Assembly (NCBI RefSeq): GCF_002209485.1 | Contig: NZ_NJIX01000004.1 | Span: forward strand, 186,001-250,000 | Source: Achromobacter sp. HZ34 | Lineage (GTDB): Bacteria; Pseudomonadota; Gammaproteobacteria; Burkholderiales; Burkholderiaceae_B | Direction: 5' to 3' | DNA: 64,000 nucleotides | Shown here: in pieces, positions 25,217-34,085 of the stretch | Layout of the letters: each line of letters opens with the position of its first letter | Numbering within the stretch: the first letter of the stretch is position 1 | Translations under genes and position numbers: made by a program | Notes under the pieces: generated by a model | What the model was told of the DNA's origin: nothing | The model's input: the letters and a program-made list of their open reading frames with translations, nothing else | Databases searched by the model: none

Positions 25217-26725
25217 TTGAATACAACCGCTTCCCCTGATTCCCAGACACCAACCGCCACCCTGGACGACCTGTGGCTGGCGGAAACACTGCGCCTGCGC
25301 GAAGAGCACTGGGGTCCGGTGGACGACGCGCAAGCCTTGCGCCAGGCGCGCGTTGCGCCTGTCCCGCTGCCGCAACGTGTCCTGCTGCGGGCGCGCCTGC
25401 TTGGCCGCCAGACCGGTCTGGATGCCTGTCTGGTTACCTGGCGCCGTGGCGCCGGCATCGGCCTGGCGCTGCTGGCTGGCATAGGACTGATGGCCGGCAT
25501 CGGTGCCGCGCTGGGCGCGCTGGGCGATGGCAGCCGGGCGGTCAACGTCCTGCATGCCCTGGGCGCCTTGCTGGGGCTGCATGCCCTGACCTTTCTGTTC
25601 TGGCTCGGCGCCAGCGCCGTCACGCCGCGGAACGCGGGCCAGGGCCTGGCCCGGCTGTGGCTGTGGGCCAGCCGGCGCCTGGCGCGCGGCCCGGATACGG
25701 GCCTTGCCGCGCAGGCCCTGCTAAGCCTGCTGGCGCGTGGCGGCGGCCTGCGCTGGCTGTTCGGCGCGGTCAGCCACCTGGTGTGGCTGCTGGCCTTGAC
25801 CGCGGCCTTGGCGACGCTGCTATTGGTGTTGTCCACCGCCAGCTATCGCTTCATCTGGGCCACGACCTTGCTGGAGCCGCAGACCTTCGTGCGCCTGACC
25901 GGCTTGCTGGGCTGGCTGCCGGCGCGGCTGGGCTTCAGCGTACCGGATGCCGCCCTGGTGGCGGCCAGCGACGGCACGCAGCAGTTACCCGCGCTGGCGC
26001 AGGCGCAATGGTCGATGTGGCTGATCGGCGCGCTGGTGACCTACGGCATCCTGCCGCGCCTGCTGGCATGGTTGCTCAGCGTATTCATGCTGAGACGGGC
26101 CCTGGCCGGCCTGCGCCTGGATCTCGACCTGCCCGGCTATGCCGGCCTGGCGGCGCGGCTGGCGCCCGTTGCGGACATCCTGGATGACGATGCTCCGGCC
26201 ATGCCGCAGCAGGGGCCGCGCATGGGCAGCGCAAGCGCCGCCGCCGTGGGCGTGGCGCCCACCCTGGTCGGGCTGGAGCTGGCGCCGGATCTGCCTTGGC
26301 CGCCGGTGCCTCTACCGGCGGCCGTGGCCGATGGCGGCAACCTGGATACCCGTGAACAGCGCCGGCGCCTGCTCGACACCCTCGCGGCGCGGCCGGCGCC
26401 GCGCCTGTTGATCGTCTGCGATACCCGGCAGACGCCGGACCGCGGCGCGCTGGCCTTGATCGCCGAATTGTCCGCCGTCGCGCAACGGACGCGTTTGTGG
26501 CTGCTGGGCGAGACCGCCCGCGGTGACACCCACAACGATAGCGACAGCGACAGCGACAGCGAAAGCGGCAACGACAACGACAACGGCAACGACAGCTACA
26601 GCGACGCGTTGCCGGCGCGTGCCGCGGCCTGGCGCGCGCAACTGCGCGCGGCGGGAGTAGCCGATGAAGATCTGCTGCACGAAGCCGAACCGGCGCTGCG
26701 CTGGCTGGAGGCCGACCATGGCTGA
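25217..26725 (+). CDS. DUF2868-family membrane protein
   Basis: 502 residues. Starts at TTG: a stop at 25199-25201 closes the frame upstream and no ATG precedes the conserved DDLWLAETLRLREE. At least four membrane helices are visible (about 75-100, 110-135, 180-210 and 265-290). The C-terminal half is soluble and includes LLIVCDTRQTPDRG. It carries a low-complexity Asp/Ser/Asn insert (about residues 441-463). The function of DUF2868 is unknown. It overlaps by 8 bp the GTPase gene that follows, the usual partner in betaproteobacteria as far as I recall, so the two likely act together at the membrane. Confidence 0.83.
   Translation: MNTTASPDSQTPTATLDDLWLAETLRLREEHWGPVDDAQALRQARVAPVPLPQRVLLRARLLGRQTGLDACLVTWRRGAGIGLALLAGIGLMAGIGAALGALGDGSRAVNVLHALGALLGLHALTFLFWLGASAVTPRNAGQGLARLWLWASRRLARGPDTGLAAQALLSLLARGGGLRWLFGAVSHLVWLLALTAALATLLLVLSTASYRFIWATTLLEPQTFVRLTGLLGWLPARLGFSVPDAALVAASDGTQQLPALAQAQWSMWLIGALVTYGILPRLLAWLLSVFMLRRALAGLRLDLDLPGYAGLAARLAPVADILDDDAPAMPQQGPRMGSASAAAVGVAPTLVGLELAPDLPWPPVPLPAAVADGGNLDTREQRRRLLDTLAARPAPRLLIVCDTRQTPDRGALALIAELSAVAQRTRLWLLGETARGDTHNDSDSDSDSESGNDNDNGNDSYSDALPARAAAWRAQLRAAGVADEDLLHEAEPALRWLEADHG
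26537..26605 (+). repeat. In-frame (GACAGC)n-like tandem repeat
   Basis: Twenty-three codons of degenerate hexamers (GAC AGC, then GAC AAC) encode alternating Asp-Ser and Asp-Asn. The unit length is a multiple of three, so copy changes would not shift the frame. Confidence 0.85.
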
Positions 26726-28232
26726 TGCATCCGACGATTCCGTTCGTCCCATCCCTGGCGCTGCAACGGCTGGTGAGCCATCGCAGTCACCAAGTCTACC
26801 GATGGAACATACCGGATCGACCCCATCCGCTCCCGCGGCCGGGACACGCGCGCCCGCTGACCGTCCGCTGCAGATCGCCTTGGTCGGCCATACCAACACG
26901 GGCAAGACGTCGCTGTTGCGTACGCTGACCCGCGACGCCGGCTTCGGCGAAGTGGCCGACGCACCGGGTACCACCCGCCGCGTGCAGGGCGCGCAATTGC
27001 GCCTGGAGGGTCGGCCGGTGCTGGCGTGGTACGACACGCCGGGTATGGAAGACAGCGTGGCGCTGCTCGATTACGTGGAACGCCTGGCCGGCACGGAAAG
27101 GCTGGACGGCCCGGCCCGCATCCGCCGTTTCCTGGGCGCGCCCGAGGCCCGCGGGCGCTTCGAACAGGAAGCGCGCGTGCTGGCCAAGATGTTGGACTGC
27201 GACGCGGCGCTCTACGTGATCGATGCGCGCGACCCCGTGCTGGCCAAGCATCGGGATGAACTCGCGCTGCTGGCGGCCTGCGGCAGGCCGTTGCTGCCGG
27301 TATTGAATTTCGTGCGCGCGCCGGCCCATCGCGCACAGCAGTGGCGCGAAGCGATGGCACGGCTGGGGCTGCATGCCCTGGTCGAATTCGACACCGTGGC
27401 GCCGCCGCTGGACGGTGAGCGCCAGTTGTACATGCGGCTGGGCATGCTGCTGGACGCGCATGCGCCCACGCTGCAGGCCTTGTCCGACCATCTCATGCAG
27501 CAGCGTCTGGAACGGCGCCAAGCGGCTGGCCGCCTGGCGGCCGGCATGCTGCTGGACATTGCCGCCTTGCGGCTGAGCGCCGCGCCCGACGAAGAGGCGC
27601 TGCGTGCCGCCGCGCGCGATCTGCAGGATCGCGTGCGGCAACGCGAGCAAGCCTGCATCGATGCCTTGCTGGCGCTCTACAACTTCCGTCGTGAAGACTA
27701 TGCGCCCGAGGCCTTGCCATTGACCGGCGAGCGCTGGGGCATGGATCTTTTCCACCCCCAGGCCTTGAAGGATGCCGGTGTCAGCGTCGGCATGGGAGTC
27801 GCCGCGGGCGCCATGGCCGGCGCCGCGGTCGACCTGATGCTGGCGGGAGTCAGCCTGGGCGCGGCCGCGCTGGTGGGCGCCGCAACGGGCGGCTTGTGGC
27901 AAAGCGCCACGCGCTACGGCCAGCGTCTGCTTGGCAAGGTACGCGGTTATCGCGAGCTGAGCATAGACGATGCCGTGCTGCGGCTGCTGGGTTTGCGCGC
28001 GCGCAGCCTGATCAATGCGCTGGAACGGCGCGGACACGCGGCCCGGGATCCGCTGCGCCTGGCCGAGGCGCAGAGCGAAGGCGACTTGGAGTGGCGCGAG
28101 GGCAAGCTGGCGGACGAACTGAAGGAAGCGCGCAGCAAGCCGGAATGGTCCACGCTGAATACCGCGAAACACGAAGACAGCCCGCGCCTGGCGGCTGCCG
28201 TGCGCACGCTGGGCGAGCGCGTGGTCGCTTGA
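26718..28232 (+). CDS. DUF3482-family GTPase
   Basis: 504 residues. After a tail of about 50 residues rich in Pro/Ala/Ser, a GTPase domain begins: G1 GHTNTGKTSLL (about 60), G2-like APGTTRR, G3 YDTPGMED (about 102). A standard NKxD G4 is not obvious; LNFVRAP sits where it is expected. The C-terminal half has a hydrophobic Gly/Ala-rich region (about 355-395, VGMGVAAGAMAGAAVDLMLA) that could insert in the membrane. The start ATG 26718 lies inside the end of the DUF2868 gene, suggesting coupled translation. The pairing resembles YcjF/YcjX of E. coli in layout only. Confidence 0.85.
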   Translation: MADASDDSVRPIPGAATAGEPSQSPSLPMEHTGSTPSAPAAGTRAPADRPLQIALVGHTNTGKTSLLRTLTRDAGFGEVADAPGTTRRVQGAQLRLEGRPVLAWYDTPGMEDSVALLDYVERLAGTERLDGPARIRRFLGAPEARGRFEQEARVLAKMLDCDAALYVIDARDPVLAKHRDELALLAACGRPLLPVLNFVRAPAHRAQQWREAMARLGLHALVEFDTVAPPLDGERQLYMRLGMLLDAHAPTLQALSDHLMQQRLERRQAAGRLAAGMLLDIAALRLSAAPDEEALRAAARDLQDRVRQREQACIDALLALYNFRREDYAPEALPLTGERWGMDLFHPQALKDAGVSVGMGVAAGAMAGAAVDLMLAGVSLGAAALVGAATGGLWQSATRYGQRLLGKVRGYRELSIDDAVLRLLGLRARSLINALERRGHAARDPLRLAEAQSEGDLEWREGKLADELKEARSKPEWSTLNTAKHEDSPRLAAAVRTLGERVVA

Positions 28233-28238
28233 TGGTGA

Positions 28239-28314
28239 TGGTGCCGGCTAGAGGAATCGAACCCCCGACCTTCGCATTACAAGTGCGCTGCTCTACCAAC
28301 TGAGCTAAGCCGGC
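28239..28314 (-). tRNA. tRNA-Thr (anticodon UGU)
   Basis: Full cloverleaf on the minus strand: acceptor GCCGGCT/AGCCGGC, D arm with AGCTCAGTTGGTAGAGC, anticodon loop CTTGTAA (anticodon TGT at 28279-28281), T arm with GGTTCGATTCC, and an encoded CCA (28239-28241). Its 3' end lies 6 bp from the stop of the convergent GTPase gene. An 8-bp hairpin, GCGGTCCG/CGGACCGC (28320-28348), lies between it and sspB. Confidence 0.96.
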
Positions 28315-28388
28315 TTTGGGCGGTCCGCCGCCAGAGGGGACGGACCGCAAGGGAGGCGTATTGTACGGCCAACTACCGGCCGCGGGCC

Positions 28389-28826
28389 TTACTTGACGAT
28401 CGTCAGGCGCGGCCGTGGCGGCGGATCGTCGCTGGGCGGTCCATCGTCTTGCGACTCGCCCTGGCCTTCCGGCGTATCCGGCGTGGGATTCTCGCCTTCC
28501 GCGCCGGGCTCGTCGGTCTGCACCTCGAAGCCCATGCCGGCACCCGTCTCGCGCGCGTAGATGGCGCTGACAGCCCCGATGGGAACCGAAACGTCTTCCA
28601 CGATCCCGCTGAAGCGGGCCTGGAATTCGATCAGGTCGTTGCCCAGCCGCAGCTGGTTGGTAGCCAGGTTGCCGATATTCAGCGTGATCTGGCCATCGCG
28701 CACATGCGCCGGCGGCACCATGGTGCGGGCGTTCACCTGCACCACGATGTACGGGGTATAGCCGTTATCCGTGCACCACTCGTGAAGGGCGCGGATCAAA
28801 TACGGCTTGGTCGACGATTCACCCAT
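28389..28826 (-). CDS. sspB: ClpXP protease specificity-enhancing factor SspB
   Basis: 145 residues. Tethers ssrA-tagged proteins to ClpXP for degradation. The substrate-binding domain is the first 105 residues (KPYLIRALHEWCTDNGYTPY, then VPPAHVRDGQITLNI), followed by a flexible acidic/Pro-rich linker and the C-terminal ClpX-docking motif PRPRLTIVK. It directly follows sspA, 8 bp apart, as in most proteobacteria. Confidence 0.95.
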   Translation of the reverse strand: MGESSTKPYLIRALHEWCTDNGYTPYIVVQVNARTMVPPAHVRDGQITLNIGNLATNQLRLGNDLIEFQARFSGIVEDVSVPIGAVSAIYARETGAGMGFEVQTDEPGAEGENPTPDTPEGQGESQDDGPPSDDPPPRPRLTIVK

Positions 28827-28834
28827 GCCGGTCC

Positions 28835-29446
28835 TTAACGACGCATCACTTTTTCAGACGGGGTCAGCGCTTCGATGTAAGCCGGGCGCGAGAAAATGCG
28901 TTCGGCGTACTTCTGCAGCGGAGCCGCGTTCTTCGGCAGTTCGATGCCGTAGTGATCCAGGCGCCACAGCAAGGGAGCCACGGCCACGTCCAGCATGGAG
29001 AACTCGTCACCCAGCATGTACTTGTTCTTCAACAGCATGGGCGCCAACTGGGCCAGGCGGTCGCGGATGTTCTGGCGGGCACGGTCCAGGCGCTTCTCGT
29101 CCGGCTTGCTGTTGCGGTCTTCCAGCTCCGACACGTGCACGAACAGTTCCTTTTCGAAATTGAACAGGAACAGGCGGGTGCGCGCGCGCATCACCGGGTC
29201 GGCCGGCATCAGCTGCGGGTGGGGGAAGCGCTCATCGATGTATTCATTGATGATGTTCGATTCGTACAGCACCAGGTCGCGTTCGACCAGGATGGGTACC
29301 TGGCCATAGGGATTCATGACCGAGATGTCTTCGGGCTTGTTGTACAGATCGATGTCCCGGATTTCAAAATCCATGCCTTTTTCGAACAGCACAAAGCGGC
29401 AGCGTTGCGAAAACGGACACGTGGTTCCGGAATAAAGCACCATCAT
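28835..29446 (-). CDS. sspA: Stringent starvation protein A
   Basis: 203 residues with a glutathione-S-transferase fold that binds RNA polymerase and affects transcription under starvation and acid stress. The thioredoxin-like domain starts MVLYSGTTCPFSQRCR; NPYGQVPILVERDLVLYES is the typical GST-like core, and the helical domain follows. First or second Met may be the start (29446 or 29443). Lies downstream of petABC on the same strand. Confidence 0.95.
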   Translation of the reverse strand: MMVLYSGTTCPFSQRCRFVLFEKGMDFEIRDIDLYNKPEDISVMNPYGQVPILVERDLVLYESNIINEYIDERFPHPQLMPADPVMRARTRLFLFNFEKELFVHVSELEDRNSKPDEKRLDRARQNIRDRLAQLAPMLLKNKYMLGDEFSMLDVAVAPLLWRLDHYGIELPKNAAPLQKYAERIFSRPAYIEALTPSEKVMRR

Positions 29447-29520
29447 GGCGATAAGTCCTTGTATGAAAAGCGAAAGGCCAGCGCTGCGAATCTAGCAGGC
29501 GCTGGCCCCAATTGCCAGGG

Positions 29521-29581
29521 GGGCAGCAAGGGCGATGCTGCCCACGGAGGCTCCAGGAGCCCCGCCAGCCCCCGGCGGGGC
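29521..29581 (-). terminator. Two GC-rich hairpins between petC and sspA
   Basis: GCCCCGCC/GGCGGGGC (29559-29566 with 29574-29581) and GGGCAGCA/TGCTGCCC (29521-29528 with 29536-29543) lie in tandem just after the petC stop. Neither has a T run, so they may be mRNA 3'-end stabilisers or partial terminators. Confidence 0.45.
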
Positions 29582-29589
29582 AAGCTGGT

Positions 29590-30444
29590 TTACCGGACGT
29601 GCTTCCAATAGGAAGCATTAAGGCGCATGGCCACGACCAGGAACAGACCCAGGAATAGCAATACCCAAACGCCCAACGCCTTGCGGAATTGAGCGACAGG
29701 TTCGGCCATCCAGGTCAGGAATGCACTGAGATCGGCGACATCATTGTCGAACTGGGCGGTAAGCGCCGGGTTCGAGGCCTTGAACGTCGCGTTGAAGCTT
29801 TCACTGCCATGGAAATGCTCGACCGCTTCTTTCTTTACGGTGGCATAACCCTGCGCATCATAAACGGTGGTTGTACGTTCCCAGCCGGGTTCGCCTCCCT
29901 TGCCTTCGACTTCGTGCATGGCCACCGTCGTCAACTCACGCGGACCTTGGCGTTCCCAGAGCACGTGCGGCATGCTCACATTAGGGTACACCAGGTTATT
30001 CCAGCCGGTCGGCCGGCTGGTATCGCGGTAGAAAGAACGCAGATAGGCGTAAATATAATCGGTTCCGGGCTGGCCTGCAGTCTGGGACTTGGCCCGGGCG
30101 ATCACGGACAGGTCCGGCGGGGTGGTGCCGAACCACTTTTTGGCGTCCTTGGGCGGCATGGCGACCGTCATCAGGTCGCCCACTTTCTCGCCCGTGAACA
30201 TCAGGTTCTTGGTGATCTGCTCGGGGGTCAACCCGATATCCTGCAGCTTGTTGTAGCGCATCGAACTGGCCGCATGGCAGTTCAGGCAATAGTTGACGAA
30301 GAGCTTGGCCCCATTTTGCAGGGCAGCCATGTCGTTCGAACGGTCCGGCGCCCGGTCCAGCGGATATCCACCTTCTGCCGCCTGCGCGGCGGTACACGCG
30401 AGCATCATCGCCGCGGCAACCATCAGCTTCTTGATCATGATCAT
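29590..30444 (-). CDS. petC: Cytochrome c1 of the bc1 complex
   Basis: 284 residues. Passes electrons from the Rieske protein to soluble cytochrome c in the periplasm. A signal peptide (to about AAQA-A at 22) precedes the haem-attachment motif CLNCH at 53-57. The methionine haem ligand probably lies in VAMPPKD. A C-terminal membrane anchor is clear (ALGVWVLLFLGLFLVVAMRL). Met1 and Met3 are both possible starts. Third gene of petABC. Confidence 0.94.
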   Translation of the reverse strand: MIMIKKLMVAAAMMLACTAAQAAEGGYPLDRAPDRSNDMAALQNGAKLFVNYCLNCHAASSMRYNKLQDIGLTPEQITKNLMFTGEKVGDLMTVAMPPKDAKKWFGTTPPDLSVIARAKSQTAGQPGTDYIYAYLRSFYRDTSRPTGWNNLVYPNVSMPHVLWERQGPRELTTVAMHEVEGKGGEPGWERTTTVYDAQGYATVKKEAVEHFHGSESFNATFKASNPALTAQFDNDVADLSAFLTWMAEPVAQFRKALGVWVLLFLGLFLVVAMRLNASYWKHVR

Positions 30445-30464
30445 TCCGTTTCAGGTCCTGGGGC

Positions 30465-31853
30465 TTAGTGGGCGTGAAAGACGACGCGGTCGGGTACGGG
30501 CTTGAAGGTGCCCAGACGGCTCCAGACCGGCATCAACAGGAAAAACGCCAGGTAATAGAGCGTGCCGATCTGCGATGTCAGGTTCAGCGCGGGTGATGGC
30601 GGCTGGGTGCCGACATAACCGAGGACCACGAAATTGATCATGAAAATGCCGTAAAGCACCTTGTGCCAATCCGGCCGGTAGCGAATCGACTTGACCGGGG
30701 AATGGTCCAGCCAGGGCAGGAAGAACAGGATGACCACCGTGCCGCCCATGGCCACCACGCCCCAGAACTTGGCGTCCAGGACACGCAGCAGCACGGCGAT
30801 GGCCAGCAGGATGACCGGCACCACCAGGCGCCAGATTCCTTTGAAGTTACCTTTGAGGAACAGCGCGATGGCGCCCAGGACCGCGGCGCCGGACAACACC
30901 CAGGTGAAGTCGTCGGTGGTGGCGCGCAGCATCGAGTAGAACGGCGTGAAGTACCACACCGGCGCGATGTGCGGCGGCGTCTTCAGCGAGTCGGCGGGGA
31001 TGAAGTTGTTGTACTCGAGGAAATAGCCGCCCATTTCCGGGCCGAAGAAGACGATGGCGGCGAACACGATCAGGAAGCCCGCCACGCCGACGATGTCATG
31101 CACCGTGTAATACGGGTGGAAAGGCACGCCGTCCAGCGGCCGGCCGAAGCGGTCCTTCGGGCCCTGCTTGATTTCCACGCCGTCCGGATTGTTCGACCCC
31201 ACTTCGTGCAGCGCCACCAGGTGCGCCGCCACCAGGCCCACCAGCACCAGCGGAATGGCGATGACGTGAAAGGCGAAGAAGCGGTTCAGCGTGGCATCGG
31301 ACACGACATAGTCGCCGCGGATGAAGATGGCCAGGTCCGGTCCGATGAACGGGATGGCGGAGAACAGGTTGACGATCACCTGCGCGCCCCAGTACGACAT
31401 CTGGCCCCAGGGCAGCAGGTAGCCGAAGAAGGCCTCGCCCATCAGACAGAGGAAGATCGCCACGCCGAAGATCCAGACCAGTTCGCGCGGCTTGCGGTAC
31501 GACCCGTAGAACAGGCCGCGCAGCATGTGCATGTAGACCACCACGAAGAACATCGATGCGCCGGTCGAGTGCATGTAGCGGATCAGCCATCCGCCGGGCA
31601 CTTCGCGCATGATGTATTCGACGGACTGGAACGCACGTTCCGCGTCGGGCTTGTAGTGCATCACCAGGAAGATGCCGGTGGTGATCTGGATCACCAGCAC
31701 CAGCAGCGCCAACGAGCCGAAGAAGTACCAGAAGTTGAAATTCTTCGGGGCGTAGTACTCGGAAAGATGTGCCTTCCAGGTGGCGGTGGCAGGGAAGCGC
31801 CTGTCCACCCAACCCAGCAAACCTGTTGTCTCGACGTGTTTCTCGCCAGCCAT
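30465..31853 (-). CDS. petB: Cytochrome b of the bc1 complex
   Basis: 462 residues, eight predicted helices. Holds the two b haems and the quinol-oxidation site. The Qo motif PPHIAPVWYF(T)P is a PEWY-type loop variant. Haem-ligand His are in HSTGASMFFVVVYMHMLRG and FAFHVIAIP with LVALHEVGSNN. It lies 97 bp after petA and 20 bp before petC. Confidence 0.95.
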   Translation of the reverse strand: MAGEKHVETTGLLGWVDRRFPATATWKAHLSEYYAPKNFNFWYFFGSLALLVLVIQITTGIFLVMHYKPDAERAFQSVEYIMREVPGGWLIRYMHSTGASMFFVVVYMHMLRGLFYGSYRKPRELVWIFGVAIFLCLMGEAFFGYLLPWGQMSYWGAQVIVNLFSAIPFIGPDLAIFIRGDYVVSDATLNRFFAFHVIAIPLVLVGLVAAHLVALHEVGSNNPDGVEIKQGPKDRFGRPLDGVPFHPYYTVHDIVGVAGFLIVFAAIVFFGPEMGGYFLEYNNFIPADSLKTPPHIAPVWYFTPFYSMLRATTDDFTWVLSGAAVLGAIALFLKGNFKGIWRLVVPVILLAIAVLLRVLDAKFWGVVAMGGTVVILFFLPWLDHSPVKSIRYRPDWHKVLYGIFMINFVVLGYVGTQPPSPALNLTSQIGTLYYLAFFLLMPVWSRLGTFKPVPDRVVFHAH

Positions 31854-31950
31854 GAAGCCGCTCCTTTGCTATACGTGGCGGGTTCCCCGCCCGGCGTATC
31901 TGATTCTTGTGTGCGCAGGCACCCACCCCCCGTGACGAGGGGCGTGGGTC

Positions 31951-32595
31951 CTAGGCTTTGTTGTCTTCGTCGACACCGATGATGATGCGGGCGTCGGTCA
32001 AATACTGATACGGAGGCACTTCGAGGTTGTCCGGCGCGGGCTTGTTCTTGAACACGCGGCCGGCGAGGTCGAAGGTGGAACCATGGCAGGGGCAGAGAAA
32101 ACCGCCCTCCCAATTCGAAGGCAAACCGCCCGCGCCACCTGTCTCGAAGTGAGCGGTCGGCGAACAACCCAGGTGCGTGCAGATGCCGACACAGACGAAC
32201 AGCTCGGGCTTGCGTGAGCGGTGTTCGTTCTCGGCATACGCGGGAGTGAAGCCCGGCCGCTTGGATTGCGGGTCGGCAACGAGAGGATCGTTGACCTTGA
32301 GGCCTTCGAGTTGTTCTTTCGAACGATGAATGATCCAGACTGGCTTGCCGCGCCATTCAACCGTGATCATCTGGCCGACGGGAATATCGCCAACGTTGAC
32401 TTCAACGGGAGCGCCGGCCGCGCGGGCCTTGGCGGAGGGGGCAAAGGTACTGACAAAAGGCACGGCGGTTGCTACCCCTGCAACGCCACCCAGAGCACAG
32501 GCTGTTGTTACCCAAAAACGTCTAGATGGATCAGGCGGCAAATTGGTGGGTACTGCGCCTTCATCATCTCCATGCACCATCGTGTTCTGACTCAT
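31951..32595 (-). CDS. petA: Rieske iron-sulfur subunit of the bc1 complex
   Basis: 214 residues. The N-terminus is a Tat-type signal/anchor (SRRFWVTTACALGGVAGVAT, 24-43), fitting the tat genes 3 kb away. The [2Fe-2S] ligand boxes are CTHLGC (139-144) and CPCHGS (168-173). First gene of petABC. The 158-bp upstream gap is shared with the divergent mscL. Confidence 0.95.
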   Translation of the reverse strand: MSQNTMVHGDDEGAVPTNLPPDPSRRFWVTTACALGGVAGVATAVPFVSTFAPSAKARAAGAPVEVNVGDIPVGQMITVEWRGKPVWIIHRSKEQLEGLKVNDPLVADPQSKRPGFTPAYAENEHRSRKPELFVCVGICTHLGCSPTAHFETGGAGGLPSNWEGGFLCPCHGSTFDLAGRVFKNKPAPDNLEVPPYQYLTDARIIIGVDEDNKA

Positions 32596-32683
32596 CTTCC
32601 ATCCTTGTTATGCGACCGCTGCCCGTTGGACAACGGTGTGTAGCATTCCCCCTTAAAAGGGGTGTGGATATGTGGCTGGCCAT

Positions 32684-32711
32684 TTGTAACAATGTAGCAA
32701 CCGCGTATTAT
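32684..32711 (+). promoter_or_regulatory. Sigma-70-type promoter of mscL
   Basis: TTGTAA (32684-32689), 16 bp, TATTAT (32706-32711), 42 bp before the mscL ATG. A hairpin CCCCTT-AA-AAGGGG (32649-32662) lies upstream. Confidence 0.6.
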
Positions 32712-32753
32712 AGCCTCAGCCCAATCCAGGGCGTATCACTGTAAGGAGCACGT

Positions 32754-33260
32754 ATGAGCAAAGCGACCGGATTTCTAAAAGACTTCCGCAACTTCGCCGT
32801 CAAGGGAAATGCCGTTGACCTGGCCGTTGGTGTCATCATCGGTGCGGCGTTCGGCAGGATCGTCGACTCCCTGGTCAAAGACATCGTGATGCCCCTGATC
32901 AACTTCATTCTGGGTGGTTCGGTCGATTTCTCCAACAAGTTCATCGTTTTGCATATGCCCGAGGGCTACACCGGCCCGATGACGTATGCCGAAATCCTCA
33001 AGGCCGGCGGCAACGTGTTCGCCTGGGGTAACTTCGTCACCATCCTGATCAACTTCATCCTGCTGGCCTTCATCATCTTCCTGATGGTCAAGGCGATTGC
33101 CGGTGCGCGTTCCAAGCTGGACGCCGCGCCTGGCGGCCCCACCGCCGACCAGAAGCTGTTGACGGAAATCCGCGACTTGCTCAAGGCGCAAGCGCTGCAG
33201 CAAGCCGCCGCGCCGCAGCCGCTGCAGCCGCAGCAACCGCCACGCACGCCGGGTGTATAA
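32754..33260 (+). CDS. mscL: Large-conductance mechanosensitive channel
   Basis: 168 residues. A homopentameric inner-membrane valve that opens under hypo-osmotic stress. The N-terminal helix and TM1 are canonical ([20 protein letters not shown], then [15 protein letters not shown]), TM2 is [18 protein letters not shown], and the cytoplasmic helix is [12 protein letters not shown]. The C-terminus is extended by a Gln/Pro/Ala-rich tail of about 20 residues. RBS TAAGGAG at 32741-32747. Confidence 0.96.
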   Translation: MSKATGFLKDFRNFAVKGNAVDLAVGVIIGAAFGRIVDSLVKDIVMPLINFILGGSVDFSNKFIVLHMPEGYTGPMTYAEILKAGGNVFAWGNFVTILINFILLAFIIFLMVKAIAGARSKLDAAPGGPTADQKLLTEIRDLLKAQALQQAAAPQPLQPQQPPRTPGV

Positions 33261-33288
33261 GCGGTCCGGTCGCCGGTGTGAACTGGCA

Positions 33289-34065
33289 CTAGACCGGATT
33301 GTCGATATCGACGAAGTCGACGCGGATGCCGAACTGGCGCGCGACGGCTTCGCCGAGTGCCTGGACGCCGTAGCGTTCCGTGGCATGGTGGCCGGCGCTG
33401 ATGAAGGTGGTGCCGGTCTCGCGCGCCGTGTGCACGCAAGGCTCGGAGATTTCGCCGGTGATGTACACCTGCGCGCCGGCATCCAGCGCTTCGGTGTACA
33501 TGCCCTGGGCGCCGCCGGTGCACCAGGCAATGCGGCCTGCCGGCTGGTCCGGATCGCCGATCACTTGCGGCGTGCGTTGCAGGCGTTCGGCGATGCGGGC
33601 CGTCAACTCGCCCACCGTGGCGATGCCCGGCGCGCTACCCAGCCAGATCAGGTTGTCGCGGCCACAGGTACGCGGGCTACCGTTGGCATCGGCCTCCGGT
33701 TCCAGGCCCAGCACGCGCGCCAGCTGCGCGTTATTGCCCAGTTGCGGGTGGGCGTCCAGCGGCAGGTGGTAGGCGAACAGGTTCAGGTCGTGCGCCAGTG
33801 TCAGCGCCAGCCGGTTGCGGCGCGGGCCGCGCACGCGGGCGTCTTCGTTGCGCCAGAACCAGCCGTGGTGTACCAGCAACGCATCGGCGCCGCGTTCGAT
33901 CGCTACGCGCAGCAAGGCTTCGGTGGCGGTGACTCCAGCGATAATATGGCCCACCGATGCCTTGCCCTCCACTTGCAGGCCGTTCGGGGCGTAGTCCTTG
34001 AAGCGCGCCGGTTGCAGCGTCTGGTCCAGCCACGCCGCCAGTTCGTGGGTATCTATTCTGTTCAT
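33289..34065 (-). CDS. Nif3-like dinuclear metal-centre protein
   Basis: 258 residues, DUF34/NIF3 family. The metal-binding residues are in LLVHHGWFW (about 63-71) and near the C-terminus in SAGHHATERYGVQALG; the family hexamer binds two metals per subunit. Function is not settled (GTP cyclohydrolase I type 2 is the common database name; folate or metal-related roles are suggested). Divergent from the DegS-like gene, only 20 bp between the starts. Confidence 0.9.
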   Translation of the reverse strand: MNRIDTHELAAWLDQTLQPARFKDYAPNGLQVEGKASVGHIIAGVTATEALLRVAIERGADALLVHHGWFWRNEDARVRGPRRNRLALTLAHDLNLFAYHLPLDAHPQLGNNAQLARVLGLEPEADANGSPRTCGRDNLIWLGSAPGIATVGELTARIAERLQRTPQVIGDPDQPAGRIAWCTGGAQGMYTEALDAGAQVYITGEISEPCVHTARETGTTFISAGHHATERYGVQALGEAVARQFGIRVDFVDIDNPV

Positions 34066-34085
34066 AGCCTTGCCTTCCTAAATTC

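Noticed and set aside
26537-26605. Tandem hexamers considered as a CRISPR or phase-variation tract
   Set aside because: No spacers; unit of six keeps the frame, so it cannot switch the gene on and off.
28239-28314. tRNA-Thr as an integration site
   Set aside because: No integrase, no direct repeat of the tRNA 3' end and no foreign-looking DNA on either side.
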